Shown here one piece after another: positions 31,110 to 39,615 of a stretch of 64,000 nt of DNA. The notes under the pieces were generated by a model that worked only from the letters and a program-made list of their open reading frames with translations, did no database searches and was not told the origin of the DNA. Where the stretch lies: the NCBI GenBank assembly GCA_000759755.1, contig BBMW01000007.1:1-64000 (forward strand), written 5' to 3'. The translations under genes were made by a program, and so were the position numbers. Origin of the DNA: Citrobacter werkmanii NBRC 105721. Lineage in GTDB: Bacteria; Pseudomonadota; Gammaproteobacteria; Enterobacterales; Enterobacteriaceae. Numbering within the stretch: the first letter of the stretch is position 1; the number at the start of each line of letters is the position of its first letter.

Positions 31110-31808
31110 TCAGAAGGGACTGGCGTTTTCGGCATTCACCCATTGTTCGCTGACAGGATGCCTGAAACGCAATGCGCTGGCATGCAGCATCAGTCGCGGA
31201 GTGAGTTCAGTGCCTGGCAGCAGACGCCCGCCATACAAATCGCACCCTAAAATAGGATGTCCCAACTGCTGACAGTGGATCCGTAGTTGATGGGTACGCC
31301 CGGTTTCAGGCGTCAGTTGTACGCGTGTTAAGGGGAGTAATTCCTCGTTCTCCTGGCGATGAACAAAACGCTCAACAACCTGATAGCGCGAGCGCGCAGG
31401 CTTGCCGTTAACGGCGCAAATCGTCATCAGCGGAAACAGCGCCGGATCTTTGCTAATCGCTGCGTCAATAATCCCTGCATCGTTTTCCACATGCCCGCAT
31501 AGCAGTGCGCTGTATACCTTCGTCACCATGCGCTGACTAAACTGCTGGCACAGCGCGGCGTTGATAGCCTTGTTACGGGCCACCACCATTAGCCCGGAGG
31601 TGCCGAAATCAAGCCGATGGACCAGCGTGCAACCGGGAAAAATCTGTACCAGCCGGTGATGTACCGAATCGAGATTGTGCGGATTTTTCCCCGACAAGCT
31701 GAGCAGCCCGGTGGGTTTATTGATAAGCAGCAAATGCTCGTCCTGATAGAGAATCTCTATCTGGTCATAACAAGGCGGGGCAATAAAGGTATCAAGAATG
31801 GTAGACAT
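31110..31808 (-). CDS. RluA-family pseudouridine synthase
   Basis: A 232-residue protein with the RluA/RsuA catalytic signature HRLDFGTSGLMV, whose aspartate is the family catalytic residue. It also has RVQLTPETGRTHQLRIH (RNA/active-site motif II) and PRLMLHASALRF near the C terminus. No S4 domain is present. It is short and resembles RluA/RluC single-domain enzymes, but the target RNA and position are not known. The ATG at 31808 is chosen; a GTG 27 bases upstream is an alternative, and neither has a clear ribosome site. Confidence 0.85.
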   Translation of the reverse strand: MSTILDTFIAPPCYDQIEILYQDEHLLLINKPTGLLSLSGKNPHNLDSVHHRLVQIFPGCTLVHRLDFGTSGLMVVARNKAINAALCQQFSQRMVTKVYSALLCGHVENDAGIIDAAISKDPALFPLMTICAVNGKPARSRYQVVERFVHRQENEELLPLTRVQLTPETGRTHQLRIHCQQLGHPILGCDLYGGRLLPGTELTPRLMLHASALRFRHPVSEQWVNAENASPF

Positions 31809-31942
31809 CAGGCGGCCAGGATGGAGTGTGGGCACGGATGATAACGAATTTTCACTGTACTGGCGAATAGGCTCGCTTAACTAATGGCACTCATTGCATG
31901 GTAGAGTGGGCATTATCCGGCATGCGAAGAGAGGGTTACACT

Positions 31943-32734
31943 GTGCAACAAATCGATTTTTATATGGTAGATGCCTTTAGCACCACGACGTTTGGCGGTA
32001 ATGCCGCCGCAGTATGTCCGCTCGCAGACTGGTTGCCCGATGAAACATTATTAAAAATGGCGCAGCAGCATAACCAGTCGGAAACCGCTTTCTTTGTCGC
32101 CAATGATAATGGCTTTGAGCTACGTTGGTTTACCACGCAGGGAGAAATCAATTTGTGTGGGCATGCCACGCTTGCCGCAGCGCATGTCATTTTTGAACAT
32201 CTGGATTACCCGGACACAACTCTCCATTTTGCCACCCGATTTGTTGGTCCGCTGACGGTCACACGCAGCGGTCAATGGCTGACGCTTGATTTTCCTGCCT
32301 GGCAAAGCGACCCTGTCGTACCGCCCGCCTTATTGTTGGAAACTTTAGGCATCGCCGAATGTAAAGAAGTTCGCGTGGCGCGCGACTATATGGTCGTAAT
32401 GGAGAACCAGCGCCAGGTCGAGGCTGTACGCCCGAATATCCACGCCATGATCCCGCTAGGGAAAATGGTTTGTATCACCGCGCCAGGTGACGGGGAATAC
32501 GATTTCGTCAGCCGTTTCTTCTGCCCGGGCGAAGCCGTCGCGGAGGATCCTGTCACAGGTTCGGCGCATAGCATGCTCATTCCTTACTGGGCAGAGAAAC
32601 TGAACAAAACACAAATGCTGGCGCGTCAGGTATCTGGGCGCGGTGGGGATTTACGCTGCCAACTGGCGGGTTCTCGCGTTTATATTGGTGGGCAGGCAAC
32701 AACTTACCTGACGGGTAAAGTGCTGCTACGCTAA
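31943..32734 (+). CDS. PhzF-family isomerase-like protein
   Basis: A 263-residue protein with the PhzF/diaminopimelate-epimerase fold. It begins VQQIDFYMVDAFSTTTFGGNAAAV, has the catalytic-region glutamate in HNQSETAFFV, the LCGHATLAAAHVIF segment near residue 70, and the C-terminal EDPVTGSAHSML ligand-binding motif. The GTG at 31943 was chosen because GAGG lies 10 bases upstream and similarity begins there. Substrate unknown; E. coli YddE is a distant relative. It lies upstream of ydhR on the same strand, 39 bases apart. Confidence 0.85.
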   Translation: MQQIDFYMVDAFSTTTFGGNAAAVCPLADWLPDETLLKMAQQHNQSETAFFVANDNGFELRWFTTQGEINLCGHATLAAAHVIFEHLDYPDTTLHFATRFVGPLTVTRSGQWLTLDFPAWQSDPVVPPALLLETLGIAECKEVRVARDYMVVMENQRQVEAVRPNIHAMIPLGKMVCITAPGDGEYDFVSRFFCPGEAVAEDPVTGSAHSMLIPYWAEKLNKTQMLARQVSGRGGDLRCQLAGSRVYIGGQATTYLTGKVLLR

Positions 32735-32773
32735 CCCTCTTACACGTTACATAACCCAATCCAGGGAGGAAGT

Positions 32774-33082
32774 ATGTCTAACAAACTGCTGCAGATTCAC
32801 TTTAATTTTCATGGCCCGTTTGGCTCCGAGATGTCGCAACAACTTGTTGAACTGGCCGAATCCATCAATCAGGAGCCGGGCTTTATCTGGAAAATCTGGA
32901 CCGAGAACGAAGCAAATCATGAAGCCGGTGGCATCTATATGTTTCAGGATCAAGACACCGCGCTAGCTTATGTTAAAAAGCATACAGCCCGTCTGAAGCA
33001 CCTGGGGGTGGAAGAGGTGTTTTTCAAAATCTTCGATATCAATGAGCCGTTGAGTAAGATTAACCACGGTCATATTGACTAA
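32774..33082 (+). CDS. ydhR: Putative monooxygenase YdhR
   Basis: A 102-residue dimeric alpha/beta-barrel (ferredoxin-like) protein of the YdhR family. The conserved [17 protein letters not shown] and [10 protein letters not shown] segments are intact. A good GGAGGAA site precedes the ATG. In E. coli K-12 ydhR lies after valV-valW; here it lies before about 14 kb of extra genes and the tRNAs come afterwards. Biochemical substrate unknown. Confidence 0.92.
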   Translation: MSNKLLQIHFNFHGPFGSEMSQQLVELAESINQEPGFIWKIWTENEANHEAGGIYMFQDQDTALAYVKKHTARLKHLGVEEVFFKIFDINEPLSKINHGHID

Positions 33083-33152
33083 CGTTTTTAGCTTAAACGC
33101 CCTGTTCCGGGGCGATACCGCCTCCCCCCGTTTTCCCCTCACTCATACCCCA

Positions 33153-33174
33153 GCACCCGCTATATAGCGGGTGC
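33153..33174. terminator. perfect palindrome after ydhR
   Basis: A 22-base perfect palindrome (left arm GCACCCGCTAT) lies 71 bases after ydhR and is followed by a short T-rich stretch (TTTGCTTT). It probably ends the ydhR transcript. Confidence 0.55.
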
Positions 33175-33249
33175 CACGTTTGCTTTAGTTCACAAAATCA
33201 GCACCCATGAAAACTATCACTAGCCGACCGAAGCATGAAGGCGTATAAG

Positions 33250-33274
33250 TAATACAAACAGTATTAATTAATAC
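33250..33274. promoter_or_regulatory. overlapping palindromes before the RidA/lyase operon
   Basis: TAATAC-N5-GTATTA (33250-33266) shares its right arm with the 14-base palindrome GTATTAATTAATAC (33261-33274), 34 bases before the first start codon. It is a candidate operator for the regulator encoded by the third gene. Confidence 0.5.
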
Positions 33275-33307
33275 AAAATGAATCATCGAAAACCAAGGAG
33301 ATCGCTT

Positions 33308-33703
33308 ATGTCCCCAGACATTACGCTCAACGCTTCACCAGGCAGTTTTCCCCCGGCAGGTCATTACTCGCACAGTACAACGGCAGGTGGTTTTGTGTTC
33401 ATTTCTGGACAGCTGCCGGTCACCCAGGATGGCGAAAAAAAAACCGATGCGTCTTTTGAAGAACAAACCAGATTGGCCCTGCAAAATGTCGATGCCTGTC
33501 TGGCAGGTGCTGGAGTCTCGCGTCAGCACCTGGTTTCAGTACGCGTCTATGTCACGGATATTAACCAGTGGCCGACATTTAACAGGATCTATGGTGAGTG
33601 GATCGGTGATTTTCGCCCTGCCCGTGCTGTCGCTGGAGTTGCCGAACTTCATTACGGTTTTGCCGTAGAAATCGAAGCGATGGCTTTGGCCCCACAGGCC
33701 TGA
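33308..33703 (+). CDS. RidA-family imine/enamine deaminase
   Basis: A 131-residue YjgF/YER057c/UK114-family protein. Members hydrolyse reactive 2-aminoacrylate and related enamine/imine products released by PLP-dependent dehydratases. The family arginine is seen in QHLVSVRVYVTDINQW and the C-terminal glutamate in FAVEIEAMAL. The ATG at 33308 has AAGGAG 7 bases upstream; the longer frame starts before any ribosome site. It lies 27 bases upstream of a PLP ammonia-lyase gene, a context that fits this chemistry. Confidence 0.9.
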   Translation: MSPDITLNASPGSFPPAGHYSHSTTAGGFVFISGQLPVTQDGEKKTDASFEEQTRLALQNVDACLAGAGVSRQHLVSVRVYVTDINQWPTFNRIYGEWIGDFRPARAVAGVAELHYGFAVEIEAMALAPQA

Positions 33704-33730
33704 TTTATAACTGTATACAGGTGAATAAAA

Positions 33731-34699
33731 ATGACTGATATGACACTGCCTGATTATAACGATATTGTCGCTGCGGCAGAGCGCATCGCAGATTATGCCA
33801 ACAAAACGCCGGTGATGACGTCGCGTACGGTTAATGAAGAATTTGGCGCTGAAGTCTTCTTTAAATGCGAAAACTTCCAGAGAATGGGCGCGTTCAAATT
33901 TCGCGGCGCTATGAATGCGCTACGCCAGTTCACGCCACAACAACGGACTGCGGGCGTCGTGACCTTTTCTTCGGGAAATCATGCACAAGCCATCGCCTTG
34001 TCGGCAAAATTGTTAGGAATCCCGGCGACAATTATCATGCCGCATGATGCCCCGGCTGCCAAAGTTGCCGCGACCAAAGGGTATGGCGGAAATGTCGTGA
34101 TTTACGATCGCTATACTGAAGACAGAGAAAAAATTGGTCAGAATCTGGCTGAGAAACAAGGGCTAACGCTGATCCCTCCTTACGATCATCCGCACGTTAT
34201 TGCGGGCCAGGGTACCGCAACGAAAGAGTTGATTGAGGAAGTGGGACCGTTAGACGCCCTTTTCGTATGTCTGGGTGGCGGCGGTCTGCTATCCGGTTCC
34301 GCGCTGGCAGCGAGACATCTCTCCCCTGACTGTATGATCTATGGCGTAGAACCTGAGGCAGGCAATGACGGTCAGCAGTCTTTTCGCAGCGGCAGCATTG
34401 TTCATATTGATACACCGAAAACCATAGCCGATGGCGCGCAAACTCAACACCTTGGGCAGTATACGTTTGCGATTATTCAGCAAAACGTGAACGATATTCT
34501 GACTGTCTCAGATACTGAATTAGTCACTGCGATGAAATTTATTGCAGAACGAATGAAAATCGTCGTAGAGCCAACTGGCTGTCTGGGTTTTGCCGCCGCC
34601 AGAGCACGCAAATCTGAACTCCAGGGTAAGAGAATCGGCATTATTATCAGCGGTGGAAACGTGGACATCAGCCGCTATGGTGCATTCCTGGCCGGATGA
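33731..34699 (+). CDS. threo-3-hydroxyaspartate ammonia-lyase (PLP, serine racemase fold)
   Basis: A 322-residue fold-type II PLP enzyme. The PLP lysine is Lys56 in GAFKFRGA, the catalytic-site serine in SSGNHAQA is Ser81, and the phosphate-binding loop is GGGGLLSG. Similarity to yeast Sry1 and bacterial 3-hydroxyaspartate dehydratases is strong, including the diagnostic GNDGQQSFRSGSIVHI and TIADGAQTQHLG. The expected reaction is hydroxyaspartate to oxaloacetate and ammonia; serine or threonine dehydratase or racemase side activity is possible. It lies between a RidA-type deaminase and a regulator gene. Confidence 0.88.
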   Translation: MTDMTLPDYNDIVAAAERIADYANKTPVMTSRTVNEEFGAEVFFKCENFQRMGAFKFRGAMNALRQFTPQQRTAGVVTFSSGNHAQAIALSAKLLGIPATIIMPHDAPAAKVAATKGYGGNVVIYDRYTEDREKIGQNLAEKQGLTLIPPYDHPHVIAGQGTATKELIEEVGPLDALFVCLGGGGLLSGSALAARHLSPDCMIYGVEPEAGNDGQQSFRSGSIVHIDTPKTIADGAQTQHLGQYTFAIIQQNVNDILTVSDTELVTAMKFIAERMKIVVEPTGCLGFAAARARKSELQGKRIGIIISGGNVDISRYGAFLAG

Positions 34700-34704
34700 T
34701 AAGC

Positions 34705-34729
34705 AAGGTATCTGCCATGCAGATACCTT
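34705..34729 (+). terminator. hairpin between the lyase and regulator genes
   Basis: An 11-base perfect stem AAGGTATCTGC-CAT-GCAGATACCTT beginning 5 bases after the lyase stop, without a T tract. It may stabilise the upstream mRNA or reduce regulator expression. Confidence 0.5.
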
Positions 34730-34823
34730 ATTCCTGTCTGTATATTCCAGTCTGGAAAAGCGATCCCCGCTCACTGTAAACTGCTCGCAATCATGGCAAA
34801 AGGCATCACTGCAGGAGACTGGC

Positions 34824-35465
34824 ATGCCAAAAACCGACAATAACTCGCTTCTCAGCCAACTTGATACTATCGCCAGAGGGTTAAGCGAAACCTTTTCTCC
34901 CTTTTGTGAAGTGGTTGTTCATGACCTCAAAAAACCTGAACATGCCATTTTGTCCATCCATAATAATCTTTCCGGACGTAAACCTGGCCAACCAGCAACA
35001 GAACTGGGTCTGGCACGCATAGCATCGCCAGACTTTCCCAACATCATCGCTAACTACAGCAATCAATTTGCTGATGGACGTCCGGTAAAAAGCACCTCCA
35101 TTGGCATCAAGGGTGAGGACGGTAAATACGTCGCGGCACTGTGCCTTAATGTTGATATGACGTTGTTTCGCGGTATGCAGAGCGCGCTTGCGCGATTTAC
35201 TGAAACCGAAAACTCCCCCATAAAGGAGCATATCGATCCCGGTAGTAACGAAGTTATTCGCCAACGTATCGATGACTTTGCCGCCAAACGCGCGACCACG
35301 GCGCGCGCACTCAAACCTGAAGACCGTAAGTTATTGATTCAACAACTCCGTAAAGAAGGCCTACTGAACGTACGAAAATCAATGGATACCGTGGCGCAGC
35401 ATTTAGGCGTATCGCGAGCCACCGCTTACCTGTATGCCCGCCAGTCAGCACAAATGCACGAATAA
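34824..35465 (+). CDS. YheO/DauR-type PAS-HTH transcriptional regulator
   Basis: A 213-residue protein with an N-terminal YheO-like PAS domain (FSPFCEVVVHDLKKPEHAILSIHNNLSGR) and a C-terminal HTH of the DauR/YheO type (VRKSMDTVAQHLGVSRATAYLYAR). Relatives control amino-acid catabolic genes, such as DauR for D-arginine use. CAGGAG lies 6 bases before the ATG at 34824. As the third gene of the RidA/ammonia-lyase operon it probably senses the amino-acid substrate; operator and ligand are inferred. Confidence 0.85.
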   Translation: MPKTDNNSLLSQLDTIARGLSETFSPFCEVVVHDLKKPEHAILSIHNNLSGRKPGQPATELGLARIASPDFPNIIANYSNQFADGRPVKSTSIGIKGEDGKYVAALCLNVDMTLFRGMQSALARFTETENSPIKEHIDPGSNEVIRQRIDDFAAKRATTARALKPEDRKLLIQQLRKEGLLNVRKSMDTVAQHLGVSRATAYLYARQSAQMHE

Positions 35466-35867
35466 GCTGATTCAGGCAGGCATACCTGCCACAACTTGCC
35501 GGTCAATGATTACTGGAACGAAGCACGCCCATATGCAGAGGGCTGCTTTGCTGCCAGGAATTATCATCCAACGAAAAACGGCACCTTATGACTGCATAAA
35601 AATAAACCTTGGCATTCGTAGGTATTTATTTGCGCTGACTGAATAGATAGCTTATTTTTAAACTGACGGGGTAAATTTTAGCGGTACTTTAAATGACGAC
35701 ATCGATCTTACTTAATCAAAGCATAAAACACCACCACGCTAACCCACTGATTTCATTGAATGAAAAAATAAATAAACGTACTGTAAAATAATATCCATAC
35801 AGTATATATAAATAGCATAATATCTAAATTATAATCTTTTTACATCCAGTAGTCAGGTGAGGCCAGA
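35466..35867. other. 402-base AT-rich intergenic region
   Basis: A perfect GGCAGG-CATA-CCTGCC hairpin at 35475-35490 (no T tract) follows the regulator gene. Farther on, a seven-base inverted repeat TACTGTA-N12-TACAGTA lies at 35779-35804, 64 bases before the next start codon. No gene is evident. A+T content is markedly higher than in the left half of the window, suggesting acquired DNA. Confidence 0.45.
35779..35804. promoter_or_regulatory. inverted repeat before the molybdopterin-fold/GGDEF-EAL pair
   Basis: TACTGTA and TACAGTA are perfect inverted repeats 12 bases apart in the probable promoter. The 14-base gap between CTGT and ACAG is too long for LexA. The factor is unknown. Confidence 0.4.
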
Positions 35868-36362
35868 ATGCGGTTATTAGTCATGTTGTTAAGCTTAGTC
35901 GTCTCTACACAGCTCTGGGCAGGTGAACTTTCCAAACCTACGGGCCAGGTCCTTCTAACAGTGTCCGGTAATATAGAAAATACAAATGAAGACGGGAAAG
36001 CCACTTTTGATACCGCCAGCCTCGAGAAACTGGGCATGGTAAGTTTTCAGACCACCTCCCCTTGGTATAATGGACGCACGACTTTTACGGGTATTCCACT
36101 ACAAAAGCTCATGGATTTTGTTGGGGCGAAAGGCTCGGTTGTAAAAGTTACTGCACTCAATGACTACACCACCGTTATCCCTCTCGATGATTTCAAGAAG
36201 TACAATGTCATTCTTGCTTTAAAAATCAACGGAAAATACATGCGAATTCGAGATAAAGGCCCGTTATTCATTGTGTATCCCTATGACAGCATACCTGAAC
36301 TAAATAATCAGATTTATTACTCAAGATCAGCCTGGCAGGTCAGTAGAATGGATATTGAGTAA
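35868..36362 (+). CDS. Periplasmic molybdopterin-binding-fold protein without Mo ligand
   Basis: A 164-residue exported protein. The signal peptide is residues 1-18 (LWA|GE). The mature part resembles the oxidoreductase molybdopterin-binding (sulfite-oxidase-like) domain, with TTSPWYNGRTTFTG, VTALNDYTTVIPLDDF, RIRDKGPLFIVYPYD and YYSRSAWQVSRM. It has no cysteine at all, so the Cys that ligates molybdenum in true oxidases is missing. A catalytic role is therefore unlikely and a binding role more probable. It ends 17 bases before a GGDEF-EAL gene whose sensor domain faces the periplasm. Confidence 0.8.
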   Translation: MRLLVMLLSLVVSTQLWAGELSKPTGQVLLTVSGNIENTNEDGKATFDTASLEKLGMVSFQTTSPWYNGRTTFTGIPLQKLMDFVGAKGSVVKVTALNDYTTVIPLDDFKKYNVILALKINGKYMRIRDKGPLFIVYPYDSIPELNNQIYYSRSAWQVSRMDIE

Positions 36363-36379
36363 GCGTTCAGAGGAACATC

Positions 36380-38308
36380 ATGAACAGAATACTGGCTGGC
36401 ATCATATTTTTTCTTTTTATATCTACTGGGTATATTTCTTTCTTAGTCCATGAAAGACAGCAAGAGTTACAGAAACTGACTCACTACACCGATTCATGGT
36501 CCGCTGCACAAATGGTATCACAATATTACCGATTCGAATCATTGCTTGGTCTTTATACTATCGATAAAACGATGAACCTCGACGAGGTGCGCCTGCGCCT
36601 CGATATTATGCTTAGCCAGAGTGATTTGATAAAAGAAGGTGATTTGGGGCACTATATAGAGAGCAATCAAGCGCACAGTGAATTGGCGATCAAACTTGAA
36701 AACATCCTTAACTATCTGGATGTTAACCTCGAGAAAATGGACCGTTCAGAACTTCAGACATACCTGAAAAAAATGCATACGCTGGATTCGCAACTTGGCC
36801 GCCTTTCATCCGGTGCGTTAAATAAAGATGTAAACTCGATCAATAACGCCAACCTTAAAATTCAAACTCTGTACTATATTTACTCGGCGACATCTGTTCT
36901 GCTGATCATACTGAGTGCGATACTGGGTGTACTGATATTCTTCCAGAACAGAAATATTCTGCGAGCGCATCTTCAGGTTAAGAGCCTTGCTGAAGAGCTG
37001 CAGAAATCTAAAGAAAAGTTGCAAATCCAGAATGCAAAACTGGAATATGACGTCTACCATGATTCACTTACTGATATGAATAACCGCCAATTTTTCTGGG
37101 GGAATTTAAATCAAACAATCGAGATGGCAGAAAAAAACAACGATTCTGTGACAGTGATGCTGTTTGATTTGGACCGATTCAAAGAGGTTAATGATACCTA
37201 TGGTCATGATGCCGGTGATGTTTTATTACGCCAGATATCGGACCGTCTGATTTCGATGAGCCATACTTCAGATACGCTGTATCGCTTAGGTGGGGATGAG
37301 TTTGCGTTTCTCTCAAGTGGTCTGACGGAGAGCCAGGCCGTTTCGCGAGCCCAAAAGATATGTGATTTTATCAGCCAGCCCTACACTATTTATAACACAA
37401 TTATAAACATAACTACCTGTGTTGGAATTGTTATATCAGAAACAGAGCGCCGCTCCGATTATCTTTATAAATTTGCAGATCTGGCCCTGTATGAAGCCAA
37501 AAATGAAGGTTCAGGCAAGATAAAAGTCTTCCGGCAATGGATGTTAGAAAAGCTGCAAGAAAGCAGAACGCTTGAGCATGATATGGCGATGGCCATAGTG
37601 AATAAAGAATTCGTGGTTTATTATCAGCCTATTGTGGATTCTTTTAGCCGGGAAATTTACAGTTATGAAGCCCTCATTCGTTGGATACATCCTCTAAAGG
37701 GTCTCCTGTCGCCGGATAGCTTTATTCCTGTTGCTGAAAAAACAGGCATGATTAACGAAATGGGGAAATCTGTACTAGAAATTGCCTGTACGGAAGCGGC
37801 GTCCTGGGCGATTCCGGCCAAAATTTCAGTCAATGTCTCGCCTGTCCAGCTAAGCAGCAAAGCCTTTGCCGGAATAGTGCAAACTATCCTGAAAGAAACA
37901 GGACTCCCCGCTCAACGTCTTGAACTGGAGGTCACTGAATCCTCTATTTTTACTGAGAGTAATACGCCGATGAATACACTTAACAAGCTCAGAGCTCTGG
38001 GGGTAAAAATCTCCATCGATGATTTTGGTACCGGGTATTCTTCTCTTTCGCGGTTGAGCCGGCTTGCCTTCGATAAAATAAAAATAGACAAGTCCTTTGT
38101 ACATTCACTCGCTACCCAGGACGATGCCCTTAATATTATCAAACTCATTACTGGCATGGCGAAGTCCCTTAATATGAAAGCTGTTGCAGAAGGTGTTGAA
38201 ACGCAAGAGCAACTGGAAAAACTTCAGGCACTGGGTTGCGATTTCGCACAAGGATATCTGTTTGGTAAGCCTCAACCGGGAATTGATGGGAAAATCAGAC
38301 ACGGCTAA
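36380..38308 (+). CDS. Membrane GGDEF-EAL cyclic-di-GMP enzyme
   Basis: A 642-residue inner-membrane protein. TM1 is about residues 5-22, a helical periplasmic sensor about 23-163, TM2 about 165-188 and a coiled coil about 195-225. The GGDEF domain has an intact LGGDEF at 303-308. The EAL domain begins QPIVDSFSREIYSYEALIRW (EAL at 430-432) with NVSPVQL, LELEVTES, DDFGTGYSSL, DKIKIDKSF and EGVET all conserved. Both active sites look complete, and no RxxD inhibitory site precedes GGDEF. It is probably bifunctional, with output set by the periplasmic partner encoded upstream. Confidence 0.9.
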   Translation: MNRILAGIIFFLFISTGYISFLVHERQQELQKLTHYTDSWSAAQMVSQYYRFESLLGLYTIDKTMNLDEVRLRLDIMLSQSDLIKEGDLGHYIESNQAHSELAIKLENILNYLDVNLEKMDRSELQTYLKKMHTLDSQLGRLSSGALNKDVNSINNANLKIQTLYYIYSATSVLLIILSAILGVLIFFQNRNILRAHLQVKSLAEELQKSKEKLQIQNAKLEYDVYHDSLTDMNNRQFFWGNLNQTIEMAEKNNDSVTVMLFDLDRFKEVNDTYGHDAGDVLLRQISDRLISMSHTSDTLYRLGGDEFAFLSSGLTESQAVSRAQKICDFISQPYTIYNTIINITTCVGIVISETERRSDYLYKFADLALYEAKNEGSGKIKVFRQWMLEKLQESRTLEHDMAMAIVNKEFVVYYQPIVDSFSREIYSYEALIRWIHPLKGLLSPDSFIPVAEKTGMINEMGKSVLEIACTEAASWAIPAKISVNVSPVQLSSKAFAGIVQTILKETGLPAQRLELEVTESSIFTESNTPMNTLNKLRALGVKISIDDFGTGYSSLSRLSRLAFDKIKIDKSFVHSLATQDDALNIIKLITGMAKSLNMKAVAEGVETQEQLEKLQALGCDFAQGYLFGKPQPGIDGKIRHG

Positions 38309-38333
38309 ATCACGGCGGATATCCCTGGCAGCT

Positions 38334-38371
38334 AAAGTCGGGCAACAAAACTGTTGCCCGACTTTTAATAT
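38334..38371. terminator. bidirectional terminator, GGDEF-EAL / GH88
   Basis: A 14-base perfect stem AAAGTCGGGCAACA with TGTTGCCCGACTTT, loop AAAC, followed by TTAATATTTC, between two convergent genes. Confidence 0.88.
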
Positions 38372-38396
38372 TTCATACGCTTAGTGATAATTGCCT

Positions 38397-39599
38397 CTAC
38401 CAATAAGACGTCCAGCACTGGCGCACGCGAATTAACGCTTCAAGATAAAAATAGTCTCCCCAGGAACAACATTCATCAACGCCTTTACCAGCTGGCATAT
38501 GATAAACCGAGTGCATCAGTAACCCTTCACATTCCGGTTCATCCGTAGAGAGATAGCGCTTCGTCAGCGATTGTACAATCCGCAAAGCCACTTCCTCATA
38601 CTGCATCCGACCTGCATCTGTCGCCGGTAATGCTTTCGCTAGCTCCAGCAGACCACAGGCAGCGATAGCGGCAGCCGAACTGTCGCGTACGGCGCCAGTG
38701 TTATTCAAAGCCAGATCCCAGTGACAAATAGAGTCCTCAGGCAGGCGGTTGATAAAGTAATGACTCAGGCTGCGGGTCAGGCTGACGAACTCAGATTTTC
38801 CCGTATACAGATAGCTAAGCATGAATCCGTAAATCCCCCACGCCTGACCACGTGCCCAGCATGAGCTATCGCTGTGTCCCTGGTGCGTATTGCCAAACCG
38901 CGGCTCACCGGTCACAACATCTATATAGTAGGTGTGATACGTCGATGCATCGGGCCGTACGATATATTTCGCTGCCTGCATGGCATGAGATAAGGCCGCG
39001 TCAGCAAAGACCAGATTCCCCGTCTGTTCGCTTGCCCAGTAGAGCAGCGGTAGATTCATATTACAGTCGATAATCATTCGTCCCTGCTGCTCCGGATCCG
39101 TCAGGTCTCCCCATGCCTGGATAATACCTGCCGTTGGGTTATAGCGTTGCATCATCATTTCAGCCGCATGCAAGGCGATATCGCGTGCGGCTGCGTTCCC
39201 GGTCAGTTGCCACGCGTTTACACACGACAATGAATACAGAAAGCCTAGGTCATGAGTATCTGTTTCAATACGGTTTACCAGACGATGAGCAAAAGAAGTA
39301 ATGAATCGCTCAGCAGCCTGACGGTATTTACTATCGCCGGTTATCTCCCACAATAGCCAGAGCTGCCCTGTCCAGAAACTGTTTGTCCATTGGTTATTTT
39401 CAGCGGGTTGCCATTTCCCACCTTCACAGGCCTCATTGGGAAATTTATCGCCAAGCGCATACAGCGTTCGATCAATTCGTGACGAAATATACGGTATTGC
39501 TTTATCTAACTCTTTTTTCAATGCCTGACGATCAACCGGGGCGGCGTATGACACGCGCAAGGGTTCAGTAACGACATTAGCCGTTTTATTAGTAATCAT
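38397..39599 (-). CDS. GH88 unsaturated glucuronyl hydrolase
   Basis: A 400-residue alpha6/alpha6-barrel enzyme that hydrolyses unsaturated uronyl disaccharides made by polysaccharide lyases from glycosaminoglycans or gellan. It follows the Bacillus GL1 enzyme closely: THDLGFLYSLS with catalytic Asp117, MIIDCNMNLPLLYWA with catalytic Asp178 (61 residues apart, as Asp88/Asp149 in GL1), HQGHSDSSCWARGQAWGIYGF, and the C-terminal CCSWGDYFYLEAL. There is no signal peptide, so it acts in the cytoplasm on imported disaccharide. The start at 39599 has AGGA upstream. It lies 16 bases after an MFS importer gene. Confidence 0.92.
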   Translation of the reverse strand: MITNKTANVVTEPLRVSYAAPVDRQALKKELDKAIPYISSRIDRTLYALGDKFPNEACEGGKWQPAENNQWTNSFWTGQLWLLWEITGDSKYRQAAERFITSFAHRLVNRIETDTHDLGFLYSLSCVNAWQLTGNAAARDIALHAAEMMMQRYNPTAGIIQAWGDLTDPEQQGRMIIDCNMNLPLLYWASEQTGNLVFADAALSHAMQAAKYIVRPDASTYHTYYIDVVTGEPRFGNTHQGHSDSSCWARGQAWGIYGFMLSYLYTGKSEFVSLTRSLSHYFINRLPEDSICHWDLALNNTGAVRDSSAAAIAACGLLELAKALPATDAGRMQYEEVALRIVQSLTKRYLSTDEPECEGLLMHSVYHMPAGKGVDECCSWGDYFYLEALIRVRQCWTSYW

Positions 39600-39615
39600 A
39601 ATTATCCTGTTATTA

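Noticed and set aside
35781-35802. CTGT...ACAG as a LexA box
   Set aside because: The spacer is 14 bases, whereas LexA needs 8.
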